This document shows positions 39,906 to 48,656 of a stretch of 64,000 bases of DNA, in pieces. Source of the stretch: Kribbella monticola. Its GTDB lineage: Bacteria; Actinomycetota; Actinomycetes; Propionibacteriales; Kribbellaceae. Below the pieces are notes generated by a model. It was not told where the DNA came from. It was given only the letters and a program-made list of their open reading frames with translations, and did not search any database. Location of the stretch: assembly GCF_003261635.1 (NCBI RefSeq), contig NZ_QFXK01000033.1, forward strand, positions 310,001 through 374,000. The letters are read 5' to 3'. Every line of letters begins with the position of its first letter. The stretch's first letter is position 1. The position numbers and the translations under genes were made by a program.

Positions 39906-40699
39906 CCCAGCCGACAGGTGAGAGCGGACAGGTTCAGCACAGGCCCACTACCAGTCAAAGCGGTCTGGGGATGGGCGGCGGCGATGGGAAGGCCGGTGGC
40001 GGCGGCAAGGGTCAGTACGTCGTGGCGCGAGGTGACGGCGACAGCGGGGTCGCGTTCGTAGACATAGGTGAGCTCGGGCCAGCGAGCCTGGGCGGGGTGG
40101 ACCAGAACGTCTCCGCCGAGGATTGCGACGTCGGTGACGACGCATTGGTGGCCAGGAGTGTGTCCAGGGGTCAGGTGCAACCGGAACTCACCCAGAGCGC
40201 AGGAGCCCGACACTGCGCGCAGTTGGCCGGCAGTGGCGATCGGTTTCAGATAGCGCTCGTACGTCGGTCCGTCGCCGAGGTGGTCCAGCTCCGCCTGCTG
40301 CACCACGTACGTCGCGTTCGCAAAGCGCGGCCGGTCGGACGAGGTCGTGTTCCAGCCCGCGTGGTCCAGGTGGACGTGGGTCAGGATCACTGTGTCGATC
40401 TCGTCGGCACCAACGCCAGCATCGGCGAGCAGCGTCGGCAGCCTGCCCCTAGTACCGAGCCACTGCGCGGCCTCACTACCGGCAGGACCGATTCCTGTGT
40501 CGACCAGAACCGCGCCGCGCTCCGAGGTCACCAGGTAGCTGTGGAAGTGCAGCAGCCACCCACCGTCGGCGGCCACGTTCCCTGGCAGGTTCGCTGCCGT
40601 CCATGCCTGGTGTTCGGCGGACCAGCCCGGCAGCGCCCTCTGCACGGGTTCCGGAAACACAGCAACGGCATCGCACAGCACGGTGACGTCCACCTCCAC
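39896..40699 (-). CDS. MBL fold metallo-hydrolase
   Basis: 267 residues. The zinc motif is TVILTHVHLDHAGWN (HxHxDH), followed by LTPGHTPGHQCV and ILGGDVLVHP with the later His and Asp ligands. Overall layout matches the quorum-quenching-lactonase and glyoxalase II-like class of soluble beta-lactamase folds. It begins with a GTG; a second GTG is two codons on. Overlaps the SDR stop by 10 bp, convergent. Substrate unknown; lactones are possible. Confidence 0.88.
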   Translation of the reverse strand: MEVDVTVLCDAVAVFPEPVQRALPGWSAEHQAWTAANLPGNVAADGGWLLHFHSYLVTSERGAVLVDTGIGPAGSEAAQWLGTRGRLPTLLADAGVGADEIDTVILTHVHLDHAGWNTTSSDRPRFANATYVVQQAELDHLGDGPTYERYLKPIATAGQLRAVSGSCALGEFRLHLTPGHTPGHQCVVTDVAILGGDVLVHPAQARWPELTYVYERDPAVAVTSRHDVLTLAAATGLPIAAAHPQTALTGSGPVLNLSALTCRLGQR

Positions 40700-40718
40700 A
40701 GTGTGCTGCGACAGCCGG

Positions 40719-41318
40719 TCAAGCAGGGATGACCATCCAGGTCGCGAGTGTCGCCATCACCAGTGCGATTCCGCCGTCCAGGAACTGCCAGGCGCGCGGA
40801 CGGGCGAAGATCGGCCCCAGCTTCCGAGCGAGAAACCCCAGCGCGAAGAACCACCCGAAGCTGGCCGCGACCGCACCGAGTCCGTAGAGCCACCGCCCGT
40901 CGGCGCCGCGCTGGTTGGCCAGCGACCCGAGCAGTACGACGGTGTCGAGGTACACATGCGGATTGAGATACGTGAACCCCAGACAAGTCAGTACTACGCT
41001 CCGCAGCGCGGCCGGTGCATGGTCTGCGGGCTTCATCGCCTTCGGTTGGAACGCCCGCCGTGCGGCGATCGCCGCGTAGGTGAAGAGAAAGGCAGCACCG
41101 CCGTACTTCGCGATGTTCAGGGCCAGTGGGCTGCTCTCGATCAGCGCGCCGAGGCCCGCGATGCCGCCCGAGATGAGCAACGCGTCCGAGAGTGCGCAGG
41201 TCAGCACCACCGGCAGGATGTGCTCGCGACGCAGCCCCTGCCGCAGTACGAAGGCGTTCTGCGCTCCGATCGCGACGATCAGGGAAAGCGACGTGGCAAA
41301 GCCGGCTAGCAGGGGCAT
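40719..41318 (-). CDS. lysE: LysE/ArgO family amino acid exporter
   Basis: 199 residues with five to six membrane helices. The start SLSLIVAIGAQNAFVLRQGL is the signature of LysE/ArgO exporters of basic amino acids, and FTYLNPHVYLDTVVLLG is the second conserved block, with the NPH.Y.D pattern. It exports lysine and arginine out of the cell. The divergent gene is a LysG/ArgP-type LysR regulator, the known activator pairing. Confidence 0.92.
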   Translation of the reverse strand: MPLLAGFATSLSLIVAIGAQNAFVLRQGLRREHILPVVLTCALSDALLISGGIAGLGALIESSPLALNIAKYGGAAFLFTYAAIAARRAFQPKAMKPADHAPAALRSVVLTCLGFTYLNPHVYLDTVVLLGSLANQRGADGRWLYGLGAVAASFGWFFALGFLARKLGPIFARPRAWQFLDGGIALVMATLATWMVIPA

Positions 41319-41390
41319 GCCTCGACGGTAGGTGCGCGAACGCGAACAAACCAGCTAAAGATTCTTCAGCAGGATTAGCATGGCTTCATC

Positions 41391-42278
41391 ATGCAGATCG
41401 ACTCGGCACAGCTCGACACCTTCGCCGCGGTGATCGACGAGGGCAGCTTCGAAGCGGCGGCCCGGCGGCTGCGGATCACGCCGTCCGCGGTGAGCCAGCG
41501 GATCAAGGCGCTGGAGAGCCGACTCGGTCAGGTCTTGATCCAGCGGACCAAGCCGACCCGCAATACGGAGGCGGGTGAAGCGCTGTTGCGGCTGGCCCGG
41601 CAGGTGGACCTGTTGGAGGTCGAGGCCATCGCCTCGGCCAAGGGGAAGGTCGAGGGGCTTCGGCTGCCGGTTGCCGTGAACGCGGACTCGCTGAACGGCT
41701 GGTTCCTGCCAGCCCTGCTCGACGTGCCGCCGGAGTTGGTGACCGCCTTCGACCTGCGCCAGGAGGACCAGGATCATTCGGCCGAGTTGCTCCGCAACGG
41801 CACCGTGCTCGCGGCGGTGACGGCCGACCCGCGGCCGGTGCAGGGCTGTCGCGTGCGAGCGCTGGGGAAGATGCGGTACCTGTCGATCGCCACGCCCGAG
41901 TTCGCCGAGCGCTGGCTGACCGGGCGGCCGCTCGCCGAGGCGCTCGCGGCCGCTCCGATGATGGCCTTCAATTCCAAGGACAAGCTGCAGGAACGGCTGG
42001 TCCGCAAGGTGACCCGGCGCCGCCTCGATCCACCGGTCCACTCGATCCCCGCCTCGGGGCCGTTCGTGCGGGCGATCCGGCTCGGCCTCGGCTGGGGCAT
42101 GATCGAGGAGGAGGCCGTCGAGGCGGACCTGGCCGCCGGCCGCCTGGTAGAAGTTGCCCCCGGCAAGCATGTCGACGTACCGCTGTACTGGCAGCACTGG
42201 AAGCTCGACTCCGCCGTGCTGGAGGCACTCACCGCTGCCGTACTGCGGGCTGCCGCGGCGGGGCTGCGTAGTCCCTGA
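41391..42278 (+). CDS. lysG: LysR family regulator of the LysG/ArgP type
   Basis: 295 residues. The LysR HTH is FAAVIDEGSFEAAARRLRITPSAVSQRIKALE with LESRLGQVLIQR; the effector domain (about 90-290) keeps the ArgP/LysG features NADSL and GWGMIEEEAV. LysG-type proteins activate lysE when lysine or arginine accumulates. It is divergent from lysE across a 72-bp gap. Its last 50 bp overlap the convergent monooxygenase gene. Confidence 0.92.
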   Translation: MQIDSAQLDTFAAVIDEGSFEAAARRLRITPSAVSQRIKALESRLGQVLIQRTKPTRNTEAGEALLRLARQVDLLEVEAIASAKGKVEGLRLPVAVNADSLNGWFLPALLDVPPELVTAFDLRQEDQDHSAELLRNGTVLAAVTADPRPVQGCRVRALGKMRYLSIATPEFAERWLTGRPLAEALAAAPMMAFNSKDKLQERLVRKVTRRRLDPPVHSIPASGPFVRAIRLGLGWGMIEEEAVEADLAAGRLVEVAPGKHVDVPLYWQHWKLDSAVLEALTAAVLRAAAAGLRSP

Positions 42279-43440
42279 GGTCGACCTTGTTGCCGACCTT
42301 CAACGGCAGTTCCTCGATCATCTTGCGCCAGGGCAGGTAGGGCAGCAGCCGGAAGTTCAGGTTCCGGAACGCCGCGAACCAGCGGCTGGCCGGGATGAAC
42401 CACTTCGCCCCGTCCACTCCTTGCTTCTGGCAGGCCTCGACGAACTCGCGCATCACCTCGTCGTACTCGCTGAACGCCCGGACGTGATCGCCGTCCGCCG
42501 CGTGGAGTTCGCCGGCCAGCACGTAGGCGCCGACGATGCCGAGGCTGGTGCCCATGCCGGACAGCGGTGAGGCGCAGTACCCGGCGTCGCCCACCAGGGC
42601 GATCCGGCCGGTGGAGTAGCTGTCCAGCTTGATCTGGCTGACCGAGTCGAAATAGAAGTCGGGTGCTCTCCGCATCCCTGCCAGCAGGGTCGGCACCTCC
42701 CAGCCTTCGCCTTCGAAGGTCTGGGTCACGATCTGCTTTTGAGCCGCCAAGTTGCGGCGGTCGTAGTCGAGTGGTTCGGAGGCGAAGTAGAAGAGGGCCT
42801 TGGCTTCACTGTTTCCCCGTGCGCTGTACATGCCGGCGGTCTTGCCGGGCGAGTTGATCAACCGGCCGATGTGGTCCAGGCCGAGGTGGTTCTCGACGGT
42901 GGCGACCGAGGCGTAGAAGCCGAGATGGTGGATGAAGTCCCGCTCGTCCCCGAAGGCGAGTGCGCGCACCTTCGAGTGCAGGCCGTCCGCCCCGACGACC
43001 AGGTCGAACCGGCGAGGTGCACCGCGCTCGAAGGTCACGTCGACACCCATCGCGTCCTGGCTGATCGTGGCGATCGAGTCGTCGAAGACGTACTCCACCC
43101 GAGCCCGCGTCGCGTCGTACAGGATCTCGACCAGGTCGCCGCGCAGGATCTCGAGCTCGCCGCTGATCGCGCTGGCGGGTGACGTCGCGATCGTCTTGCC
43201 GGCCTTGTTGACGTAGGCCATGTCGCCCATGTGGGTGGCCCGCGCCTCGACCTCGGCCAGCAGCCCCATCCGCTCCAGCACCTTCAGCGAGGCGCCGCGG
43301 AAGTCGACCGCGTACCCACCGGGCCGGGGAGCAGGTGCCCGCTCAACCACCGTCACGTCGAACCCGTACCGCTCCAGCCAGAACGCCAGCGCCGGGCCGG
43401 CCACGCTCGCGCCGGAGATCAACACCGTCTGCTTGGTCAT
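42229..43440 (-). CDS. FAD-dependent monooxygenase (aromatic hydroxylase type)
   Basis: 403 residues, group A flavin monooxygenase. VLISGASVAGPALAFWLERYG is the FAD Rossmann motif, the DG motif is LVVGADGLHSKVR, and RIALVGDAGYCASPLSGMGTSL is the GD motif. It uses NAD(P)H and O2 to hydroxylate an aromatic substrate, and relatives inactivate tetracyclines or rifamycins. The C-terminus (about 350-403) is basic with a Trp/Phe-rich stretch. GAGGAG lies 8 nt before the ATG. Divergent from a TetR regulator, so an inducible detoxification enzyme is likely. Confidence 0.9.
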   Translation of the reverse strand: MTKQTVLISGASVAGPALAFWLERYGFDVTVVERAPAPRPGGYAVDFRGASLKVLERMGLLAEVEARATHMGDMAYVNKAGKTIATSPASAISGELEILRGDLVEILYDATRARVEYVFDDSIATISQDAMGVDVTFERGAPRRFDLVVGADGLHSKVRALAFGDERDFIHHLGFYASVATVENHLGLDHIGRLINSPGKTAGMYSARGNSEAKALFYFASEPLDYDRRNLAAQKQIVTQTFEGEGWEVPTLLAGMRRAPDFYFDSVSQIKLDSYSTGRIALVGDAGYCASPLSGMGTSLGIVGAYVLAGELHAADGDHVRAFSEYDEVMREFVEACQKQGVDGAKWFIPASRWFAAFRNLNFRLLPYLPWRKMIEELPLKVGNKVDLRDYAAPPRQPAVRQR

Positions 43441-43472
43441 CTCGAAGCTCCTCACACTTTGTCGGTGCTCAC

Positions 43473-43487
43473 GACTGTACGACAGTC
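43473..43487. promoter_or_regulatory. Inverted repeat between the monooxygenase and tetR
   Basis: GACTGT-ACG-ACAGTC is a perfect 6-bp dyad in the 98-bp divergent gap. A weaker dyad AACGT-GCAAG-ACGTT follows at 43495-43509. Either or both may be the operator. Confidence 0.65.
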
Positions 43488-43538
43488 TTAGACAAACGTG
43501 CAAGACGTTCGTATCAGACAACCGATAAGCTGGCGGAC

Positions 43539-44126
43539 ATGGGAAATCGCGAGGCTTTGATCGAAGGCGCCAAGACGTGCCTGATGGAGAAGGGCTACCA
43601 CCGCACGACCGCCCGGGACATCGCCACCGCGGCCGGCGTCAGCCTGGCCGCGATCGGCTACCACTTCGGGTCGAAGGACGAGCTGATGAACGAGGCGATG
43701 CGCGCGGCCCTGGACGAGTGGGGCGCAGAAGTCGGTACGGCGATGGCGGCCGGGCTCGGCGCCGACGCGACTGCCCAGGAGCGCTTCGTGGAGACGTGGC
43801 GGCTGGCCGTGAGCACGCTGTCGACGCCGAGCACCCGGGCGCTGTGGGTCACTCAGTTCGAGCTGCTCAGTGCGGGCGCCCATCAGTCGGAGCTGCTGAA
43901 GGAGCTCGCGAACTTCCAAGGAGAAGCACGCGAGGGAGTCGCCACGCTGTTCGGGGTTGTAGGGCCGGACACGCCGCAGGACGAGGTGCAGTTGGTGGGG
44001 TCGTTTCTGCAAGCGCTGCTGCTCGGCGTTGTCGTGCAGTGGTTGTTCGACCCCGCCAAGGCTCCCAGCGGCGAGGACCTGGCCAAAGCCCTGGAGCTGG
44101 TCTCCGCTCGAGTCCAGGAGCGCTAG
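43539..44126 (+). CDS. TetR family regulator
   Basis: 195 residues. The HTH is TTARDIATAAGVSLAAIGYHFGSKDELMNEAM (about residues 23-54) and the rest is a helical ligand domain with a C-terminal hydrophobic helix (QLVGSFLQALLLGVVVQWLF). Start ATG at 43539 with GGCGG upstream. Divergent from the flavin monooxygenase; repression of that gene is inferred. Confidence 0.9.
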   Translation: MGNREALIEGAKTCLMEKGYHRTTARDIATAAGVSLAAIGYHFGSKDELMNEAMRAALDEWGAEVGTAMAAGLGADATAQERFVETWRLAVSTLSTPSTRALWVTQFELLSAGAHQSELLKELANFQGEAREGVATLFGVVGPDTPQDEVQLVGSFLQALLLGVVVQWLFDPAKAPSGEDLAKALELVSARVQER

Positions 44127-44156
44127 TGTCAGCAGGGTCTGCCGAAGGGGACTGGG

Positions 44157-44354
44157 ATGAAGAAGGCCGTACTGATCGCGCTCGGCGTGCTGTTGACCGT
44201 CGCCGGAGTGGTGTGGGCACTGCAGGGGCTCGGGTACGTCGGTGGGAGTTCGATGACCGGCAAGAGCTTCTGGGCGATCGTCGGCCCGCTCGTCGCAGCG
44301 CTGGGCGTCTCACTCCTCTACGTAACCTTGCGCGGCCCCCAGCGACGCCGCTAG
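44157..44354 (+). CDS. Small two-helix membrane protein (65 aa)
   Basis: 65 residues: helix 1 AVLIALGVLLTVAGVVWAL, a short loop GLGYVGGSSMTGKSF, helix 2 WAIVGPLVAALGVSLLYV, and a basic end RGPQRRR. This pattern is common in small actinobacterial membrane proteins without known function. AAGGGG lies 8 nt before the ATG. It follows tetR by 30 bp and may be cotranscribed. The stop codon lies in a 20-bp repeat. Confidence 0.78.
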   Translation: MKKAVLIALGVLLTVAGVVWALQGLGYVGGSSMTGKSFWAIVGPLVAALGVSLLYVTLRGPQRRR

Positions 44355-44389
44355 TGCCGCTGCGACCCCGCTAGTGCCGCAGCGACGCC
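44341..44389. repeat. 20-bp tandem repeat at the end of the 65-aa gene
   Basis: AGCGACGCCGCTAGTGCCGC (44341-44360) is followed by a copy with two changes (44361-44380) and a partial third. The word CCGCTAGTG recurs at 44437, at the stop of the opposite gene. Confidence 0.75.
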
Positions 44390-44439
44390 CTGTCGTCTTC
44401 CCAGCGGTTGAGGAAGTGGTTGATCAGCGCGCCACGCCG

Positions 44440-45309
44440 CTAGTGGGGTAGCTCGTCTTTGTCCCAGCGCATTGCCATCGGGTTGTCGGCCGGGACCAAG
44501 CCTGACGCCATGATCGCGCCGCTGATCGGGCGGACCAGACGGTCGAGTTCCTCGGTCGCGGCGTCGCCGAGCTTCGCCCAGCCCTGCTCAGCCAGCGCGT
44601 CAGTGGTGTCCTCCACCTGCCGGCGCAGTGCCCAGCCCTTCTCGGTCAGCGTGCCGTCAGCCGCCAGTAGTCCGCGGCTCCTGAGGTCCTCTTCAGCCTC
44701 CGCCCATTCCTCGTCGCTCCAGCGTCGACTGGCCTGGTAGACCGCCTTGGACGGACCGCCTGCCGCAGAGATGGTGACGTTCGCCTGGCAGGGGCTCAGT
44801 CCTGCAGTAACCAGCGCGGACACGTGCCCGTCCCCACGCGACTCCCTGAGGATCGTGGTCGCGTGCCACAGAACCAGGTGTGGCTCGTCGGGCCAGTCCA
44901 GCGCGGCGTTGGCCGCGGCGATCGGCCGGCCGCCGAGCGGTGCCACCTCGGCGGCTCGGCGCGCCAGCTCCGCAGTACGGCGTAGGGGCGTGCTCGTCTC
45001 GGGCAGCATTCGGCGTACTGCGTCGTCGACGGCCTGCAGCCGGGTTGCCACCAGTTGCTCGGGTGTGGCGAAGCTCCAGGCGTCGGGAATCGCTCTGGCG
45101 ACCATCGAGGGGTGGAAGTTGTAGAAGACTGCGGTGACGAGGTCAGGGCCGACCGGGCCGAGGGGAGCGGCTCGGCAGGCGAAGTAGCTCATCCACCCGC
45201 CGCGCAGACCGAGTGCGTCGGTGGCCTGCCGGGTCTCCGGGGCGAAGTAGGTGATCGCGTGGTACGGCTCGAGAACTTTCCACATCCGGCGTGCGCGGGT
45301 CTGCGACAT
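44440..45309 (-). CDS. SCO6745 family protein
   Basis: 289 residues. The N-terminus RRMWKVLEPYHAITYFAPET is diagnostic of this widely conserved actinobacterial family, named after a Streptomyces coelicolor protein. The central part is helical (LARRAAEVAPLGGRPIAAAN). The C-terminal half has a winged-helix look (WAEAEEDLRSRGLLAADGTLTEKG). It may be a regulator, but no function is known to me. A GNAT gene lies 12 bp further along the same strand. Confidence 0.8.
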   Translation of the reverse strand: MSQTRARRMWKVLEPYHAITYFAPETRQATDALGLRGGWMSYFACRAAPLGPVGPDLVTAVFYNFHPSMVARAIPDAWSFATPEQLVATRLQAVDDAVRRMLPETSTPLRRTAELARRAAEVAPLGGRPIAAANAALDWPDEPHLVLWHATTILRESRGDGHVSALVTAGLSPCQANVTISAAGGPSKAVYQASRRWSDEEWAEAEEDLRSRGLLAADGTLTEKGWALRRQVEDTTDALAEQGWAKLGDAATEELDRLVRPISGAIMASGLVPADNPMAMRWDKDELPH

Positions 45310-45321
45310 AGGTCGAGTTAA

Positions 45322-45828
45322 TCAAAGGCTCCGGTGCATGACGTGCAGACCGACGTAACCATGGGCCGGGTGCAGGAACGCCTCGGGCACTGTGCCGATG
45401 ATTTTGAAGCCCAGGTCCTGCCACAGCTTGACCGCGCGCTCGTTGGTCTCCACCACCGCGTTGAACTGGATCGACCGGAACCCGGAGGCGGCCGCCCAGT
45501 CGATCATGTCCTGGCAGAGCGCCCGGCCGACGCCGCGGCCGCGCCGCGAGGAGTCGACCATGAAGCTCGCGCTGGCGACGTGCGAACCGGGACCGGGCCG
45601 GTTCGGGTACATGTTGGCACTGCCGAGAACGGTGCCGTCGGCATCGACCGCGACCGTGGTCCGGCTCAGCGCCGATCCCGACGGCGACATCCACAGGGCG
45701 CGCGCCTGGTCGAAGGTCAGCTCCGGGTCGTAGGCGTAGGTCTCCTGCGCGGTGACGATCTCGCGGAAGAACGGCCAGATCGCCGGCCAGTCGTCCGTGA
45801 CCGCATCTCTCAGCTTCAACGTCTCCAT
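45322..45828 (-). CDS. GNAT family N-acetyltransferase
   Basis: 168 residues, phosphinothricin/aminoglycoside-type GNAT. SFMVDSSRRGRGVGRALCQDMIDWA is the acetyl-CoA site and FNAVVETNERAVKLWQDLGFKIIGTVPEAF the closing motif of the common N-acetyltransferase group that includes protein and amino-acid acetylators. Start at METLKLRDAV; no clear ribosome site, so it may be leaderless. Upstream of and in line with the SCO6745-like gene. Confidence 0.9.
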   Translation of the reverse strand: METLKLRDAVTDDWPAIWPFFREIVTAQETYAYDPELTFDQARALWMSPSGSALSRTTVAVDADGTVLGSANMYPNRPGPGSHVASASFMVDSSRRGRGVGRALCQDMIDWAAASGFRSIQFNAVVETNERAVKLWQDLGFKIIGTVPEAFLHPAHGYVGLHVMHRSL

Positions 45829-45900
45829 GATGCGAAAAGCATCACCCCGGCGGCGGCGGATGCCAACTGAATTGCCGCCCGCCCAATAGACTCGCTGGGG

Positions 45901-47025
45901 ATGACAGACACGGTTGTCCATGGGTTGCCGCGCTGGAGTCTGGCCGTGCCCCCGCTCGCTCTCGTCGTACTGGTGCTGTCCTGGGGTCGGGACCTCGGCG
46001 TCCTGCTGCTGATCGTGGTCTGCGCCGGTCTCGGTGCCGCCGTGATCGCGGCCGTTCATCATGCCGAGGTGGTCGCGCACCGGGTCGGTGAACCGTTCGG
46101 CACGCTGATCCTCGCGCTCGCGGTGACCATCATCGAGGTCGCGCTGATTGTCACGCTGATGGCCTCGGGCGGTGACAAGGCCGCCTCCCTGGCGCGGGAC
46201 ACGGTGTTCGCCGCGGTGATGATCACTTGCAACGGCATCCTCGGTCTCGCGCTGGTCGCCGGGTCGCTGCGGCACAAGTCGCAGGCGTTCCGGGTGCATG
46301 CGTCCGGGAGTGCGCTCGCGGTGATGACCGCACTGGTGACGCTGAGCCTGGTGCTGCCCACCTTCACAACCAGTACGCCGGGAGCCACGTTCAGCTCAGC
46401 ACAGCTCGCCTTCGCCGGGGTGGCGTCGCTGGTGATGTACGGCGTGTTCGTGTTCGTCCAGACCATTCGGCACCGCGACTACTTCCTTCCTGTCGCTACT
46501 GAAGAGGCCACGATCCAGGCAGACGGCGATGACGAGGACGCCGGTGTGGTGCACGCTGCAGCTCCTAGTGGGCGGGTGGCGCTGACCAGCCTCGGTCTGC
46601 TGTTCGTCTGCTTGATCGCCGTGGTGGGGTTGGCGAAGACGGTGTCGCCGAAGCTGGAGTCGGCGGTCGAGTCCGCTGGTGCGCCGCTGGCGGTCGTCGG
46701 CGTGGTGATCGCGCTGCTGGTGCTACTGCCGGAGACGGTCGCCGCAGTACGGGCTGCACTGCGGGACCGCCTCCAGACCAGCCTGAACCTCGCGCTCGGT
46801 TCGGCGCTGGCGAGCATCGGACTGACCATCCCTGCGATCGCGGTGGCATCGATCTGGCTCGACGGACCGCTCGTGCTCGGGTTGGGCAGTAAGGAACTCG
46901 TGCTGTTCATCCTGACCGTCGTGGTGAGCATGCTGACCCTCGCGACCGGGCGTGCCACGTTGCTCCAGGGCGCAGTTCACCTGATGATCTTCGGGTCTTT
47001 CCTGTTCCTCACAGTCAGCCCGTGA
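45901..47025 (+). CDS. chaA: Calcium/proton antiporter (CaCA family, ChaA-like)
   Basis: 374 residues with about 11 membrane helices in two alpha repeats. Repeat one has VGEPFGTLILALAVTIIEVALIV and repeat two LLPETVAAVRAALRDRLQTSLNLALGSAL, each with the acidic residue that binds Ca or Na in the cation exchanger superfamily. A charged cytoplasmic loop with EEATIQADGDDEDAG lies between them. It extrudes Ca2+, and perhaps Na+ or K+, in exchange for protons. Monocistronic; its end overlaps the convergent ankyrin gene by 11 bp. Confidence 0.9.
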   Translation: MTDTVVHGLPRWSLAVPPLALVVLVLSWGRDLGVLLLIVVCAGLGAAVIAAVHHAEVVAHRVGEPFGTLILALAVTIIEVALIVTLMASGGDKAASLARDTVFAAVMITCNGILGLALVAGSLRHKSQAFRVHASGSALAVMTALVTLSLVLPTFTTSTPGATFSSAQLAFAGVASLVMYGVFVFVQTIRHRDYFLPVATEEATIQADGDDEDAGVVHAAAPSGRVALTSLGLLFVCLIAVVGLAKTVSPKLESAVESAGAPLAVVGVVIALLVLLPETVAAVRAALRDRLQTSLNLALGSALASIGLTIPAIAVASIWLDGPLVLGLGSKELVLFILTVVVSMLTLATGRATLLQGAVHLMIFGSFLFLTVSP

Positions 47026-48469
47026 TCGATTTCTCCAGCGTGTCGAGGTAGTCCACGACGTCCTGGTGGTGGCTGTGCTGGGCCCAGCCGCGCGGGGTGG
47101 CGTGGTACTGCGGATCCTCGACCGTCGGATCCGCACCGAGCTCGATCAGCTTGCGCACGGTGTCGAGATGGCCGTTCACCGCAGCCAGGTGCAACGGTGT
47201 CCTGAACCGGCTGACGTTGAGGTCGAAGCCCAGCTTCTGAAGGGGTTCCAGAGCGTGGGTCGCGCCGATCTCGGCGACCCGGAGCGGCAGCATCGGGTTG
47301 CGCGCCACGGCGCGGGCGGCGAGATCCGGATCCGCGTCGACGCGGTCGCCACGCAGTACGGCGGCGTAGAGCTCGTTCACGTCGTCGAGTGGGGCTGCGC
47401 CCTTGGCCAGCAGGAGTTCGGCGATCTCGGTGTGCCCTTGGATCGCGGCCAGTTCGTAGGCGCGATGACCGCCGAAGCCGGGGTGTTCCGTACCGCGGCC
47501 GTCCGGGTCGATGCCTTGCGCCAGGACGAGTTCGACCCGATGGAGTAGTCCTTCGTGTGAGGCGAAGACCAGTTCGTCCTCGAGGAGTTGGCGCGGAGTC
47601 GGATGGGCCGTCGTCATCCGCTCGTGCCACGGCCCACCGTCGCCCTGGCCGAGCCCGAACTCCAGCAGCAGTTCGAGATGCGCATCGTCGTACGGCGGTG
47701 GACAGCCGGGACCGCAGTTGTACATGGTCTGGCTGTCGTTGGGGTCTGCACCGGCTTCGAGCAGCAGCCGCGCGAGTTCCAGCCGGTTCTGGTGTGGGGG
47801 CTGGTCGTTCTCGCCGCGGCCGAAAGCCCCGGTGAGCGCTGTGAACGGTGACGGCAACCCTTGCCAGAGGTAGCCGGCGTTCGGGTCTGCGCCGTTGTCC
47901 AGCAGGAGTTTCGCGACCTTCACCCGGTCATCGGCCTCGAGCCGCGAGTAGGTGAGATAGACCAACGGCTCCCAGCGGTAGGGACCGCCTTCCCGCGCCG
48001 CCGCTGCCGGATCGGCGGCCAGCGCGGCAGCGACCACGTCCGGCTCCGCAGCGATCACCATCGTATAGATGTTGCTCAGGGCAACTTCTGGGAACTCGGC
48101 GAGCAGCTGTCGGGCGGTGGTCTGCCGGGCGGAATCGTCTTGCCCGTAATGCAACGTGGCCAGTTTGAGGAATTCGTCGGCGCGCTGCTCCGGAGTGTCC
48201 AGCGGGCCGCCGATCGACTGGCGGTGCGGCGATCGGCTGTAGCGGTCGACGAGTTCGAGGTGGTGCACGAGCCGGGCCCAGCTGGCGAAACCGTAGCTCC
48301 GGGCGAGCACCAACTGTGCTCCGGCGAGATTGCCGACGTCGGCCGGGGAGAACTCGGCGGCCAGCGCGAGTGCCTCGGGATCGGCTGCCTGGACCTGCTT
48401 GAGCAGGGTCTTGGCCTGCTTCTTGAGGTGTTCGAGGCTCGGGTCGTTCGGGAGATTTCGGGTCGGCAT
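47015..48469 (-). CDS. Ankyrin-repeat protein with a DUF-type N-terminal helical domain
   Basis: 484 residues. The N-terminus NLPNDPSLEHLKKQAKTLLKQVQAADPEAL is the start of a helical domain found in bacterial ankyrin proteins. About seven ankyrin repeats follow, with typical cores such as AAIQGHTEIAELLLAKGAAPLDDV and LHLAAVNGHLDTVRKLIELG. No signal peptide, so a cytoplasmic protein-binding role is likely. AGGAGGT lies 7 nt before the ATG. The partner is unknown. Confidence 0.9.
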   Translation of the reverse strand: MPTRNLPNDPSLEHLKKQAKTLLKQVQAADPEALALAAEFSPADVGNLAGAQLVLARSYGFASWARLVHHLELVDRYSRSPHRQSIGGPLDTPEQRADEFLKLATLHYGQDDSARQTTARQLLAEFPEVALSNIYTMVIAAEPDVVAAALAADPAAAAREGGPYRWEPLVYLTYSRLEADDRVKVAKLLLDNGADPNAGYLWQGLPSPFTALTGAFGRGENDQPPHQNRLELARLLLEAGADPNDSQTMYNCGPGCPPPYDDAHLELLLEFGLGQGDGGPWHERMTTAHPTPRQLLEDELVFASHEGLLHRVELVLAQGIDPDGRGTEHPGFGGHRAYELAAIQGHTEIAELLLAKGAAPLDDVNELYAAVLRGDRVDADPDLAARAVARNPMLPLRVAEIGATHALEPLQKLGFDLNVSRFRTPLHLAAVNGHLDTVRKLIELGADPTVEDPQYHATPRGWAQHSHHQDVVDYLDTLEKSITG

Positions 48470-48656
48470 GGCGACCTCCTCTCTACGTGCCTGCTGTCCG
48501 CGTCGTCAGGCGAGAAAGGAGGTGGGTAGTACCGCACAACCTTGATTTCAGGTGGGCTGAGCCCTTCCCGCGGACCGGTGGCACCCTGCGTGCCTGCGCA
48601 CGACTGTACTCCGGCCCGTCGGCAGTTGTCAGTCCCTGAACCCTTTGCGAGGCACG

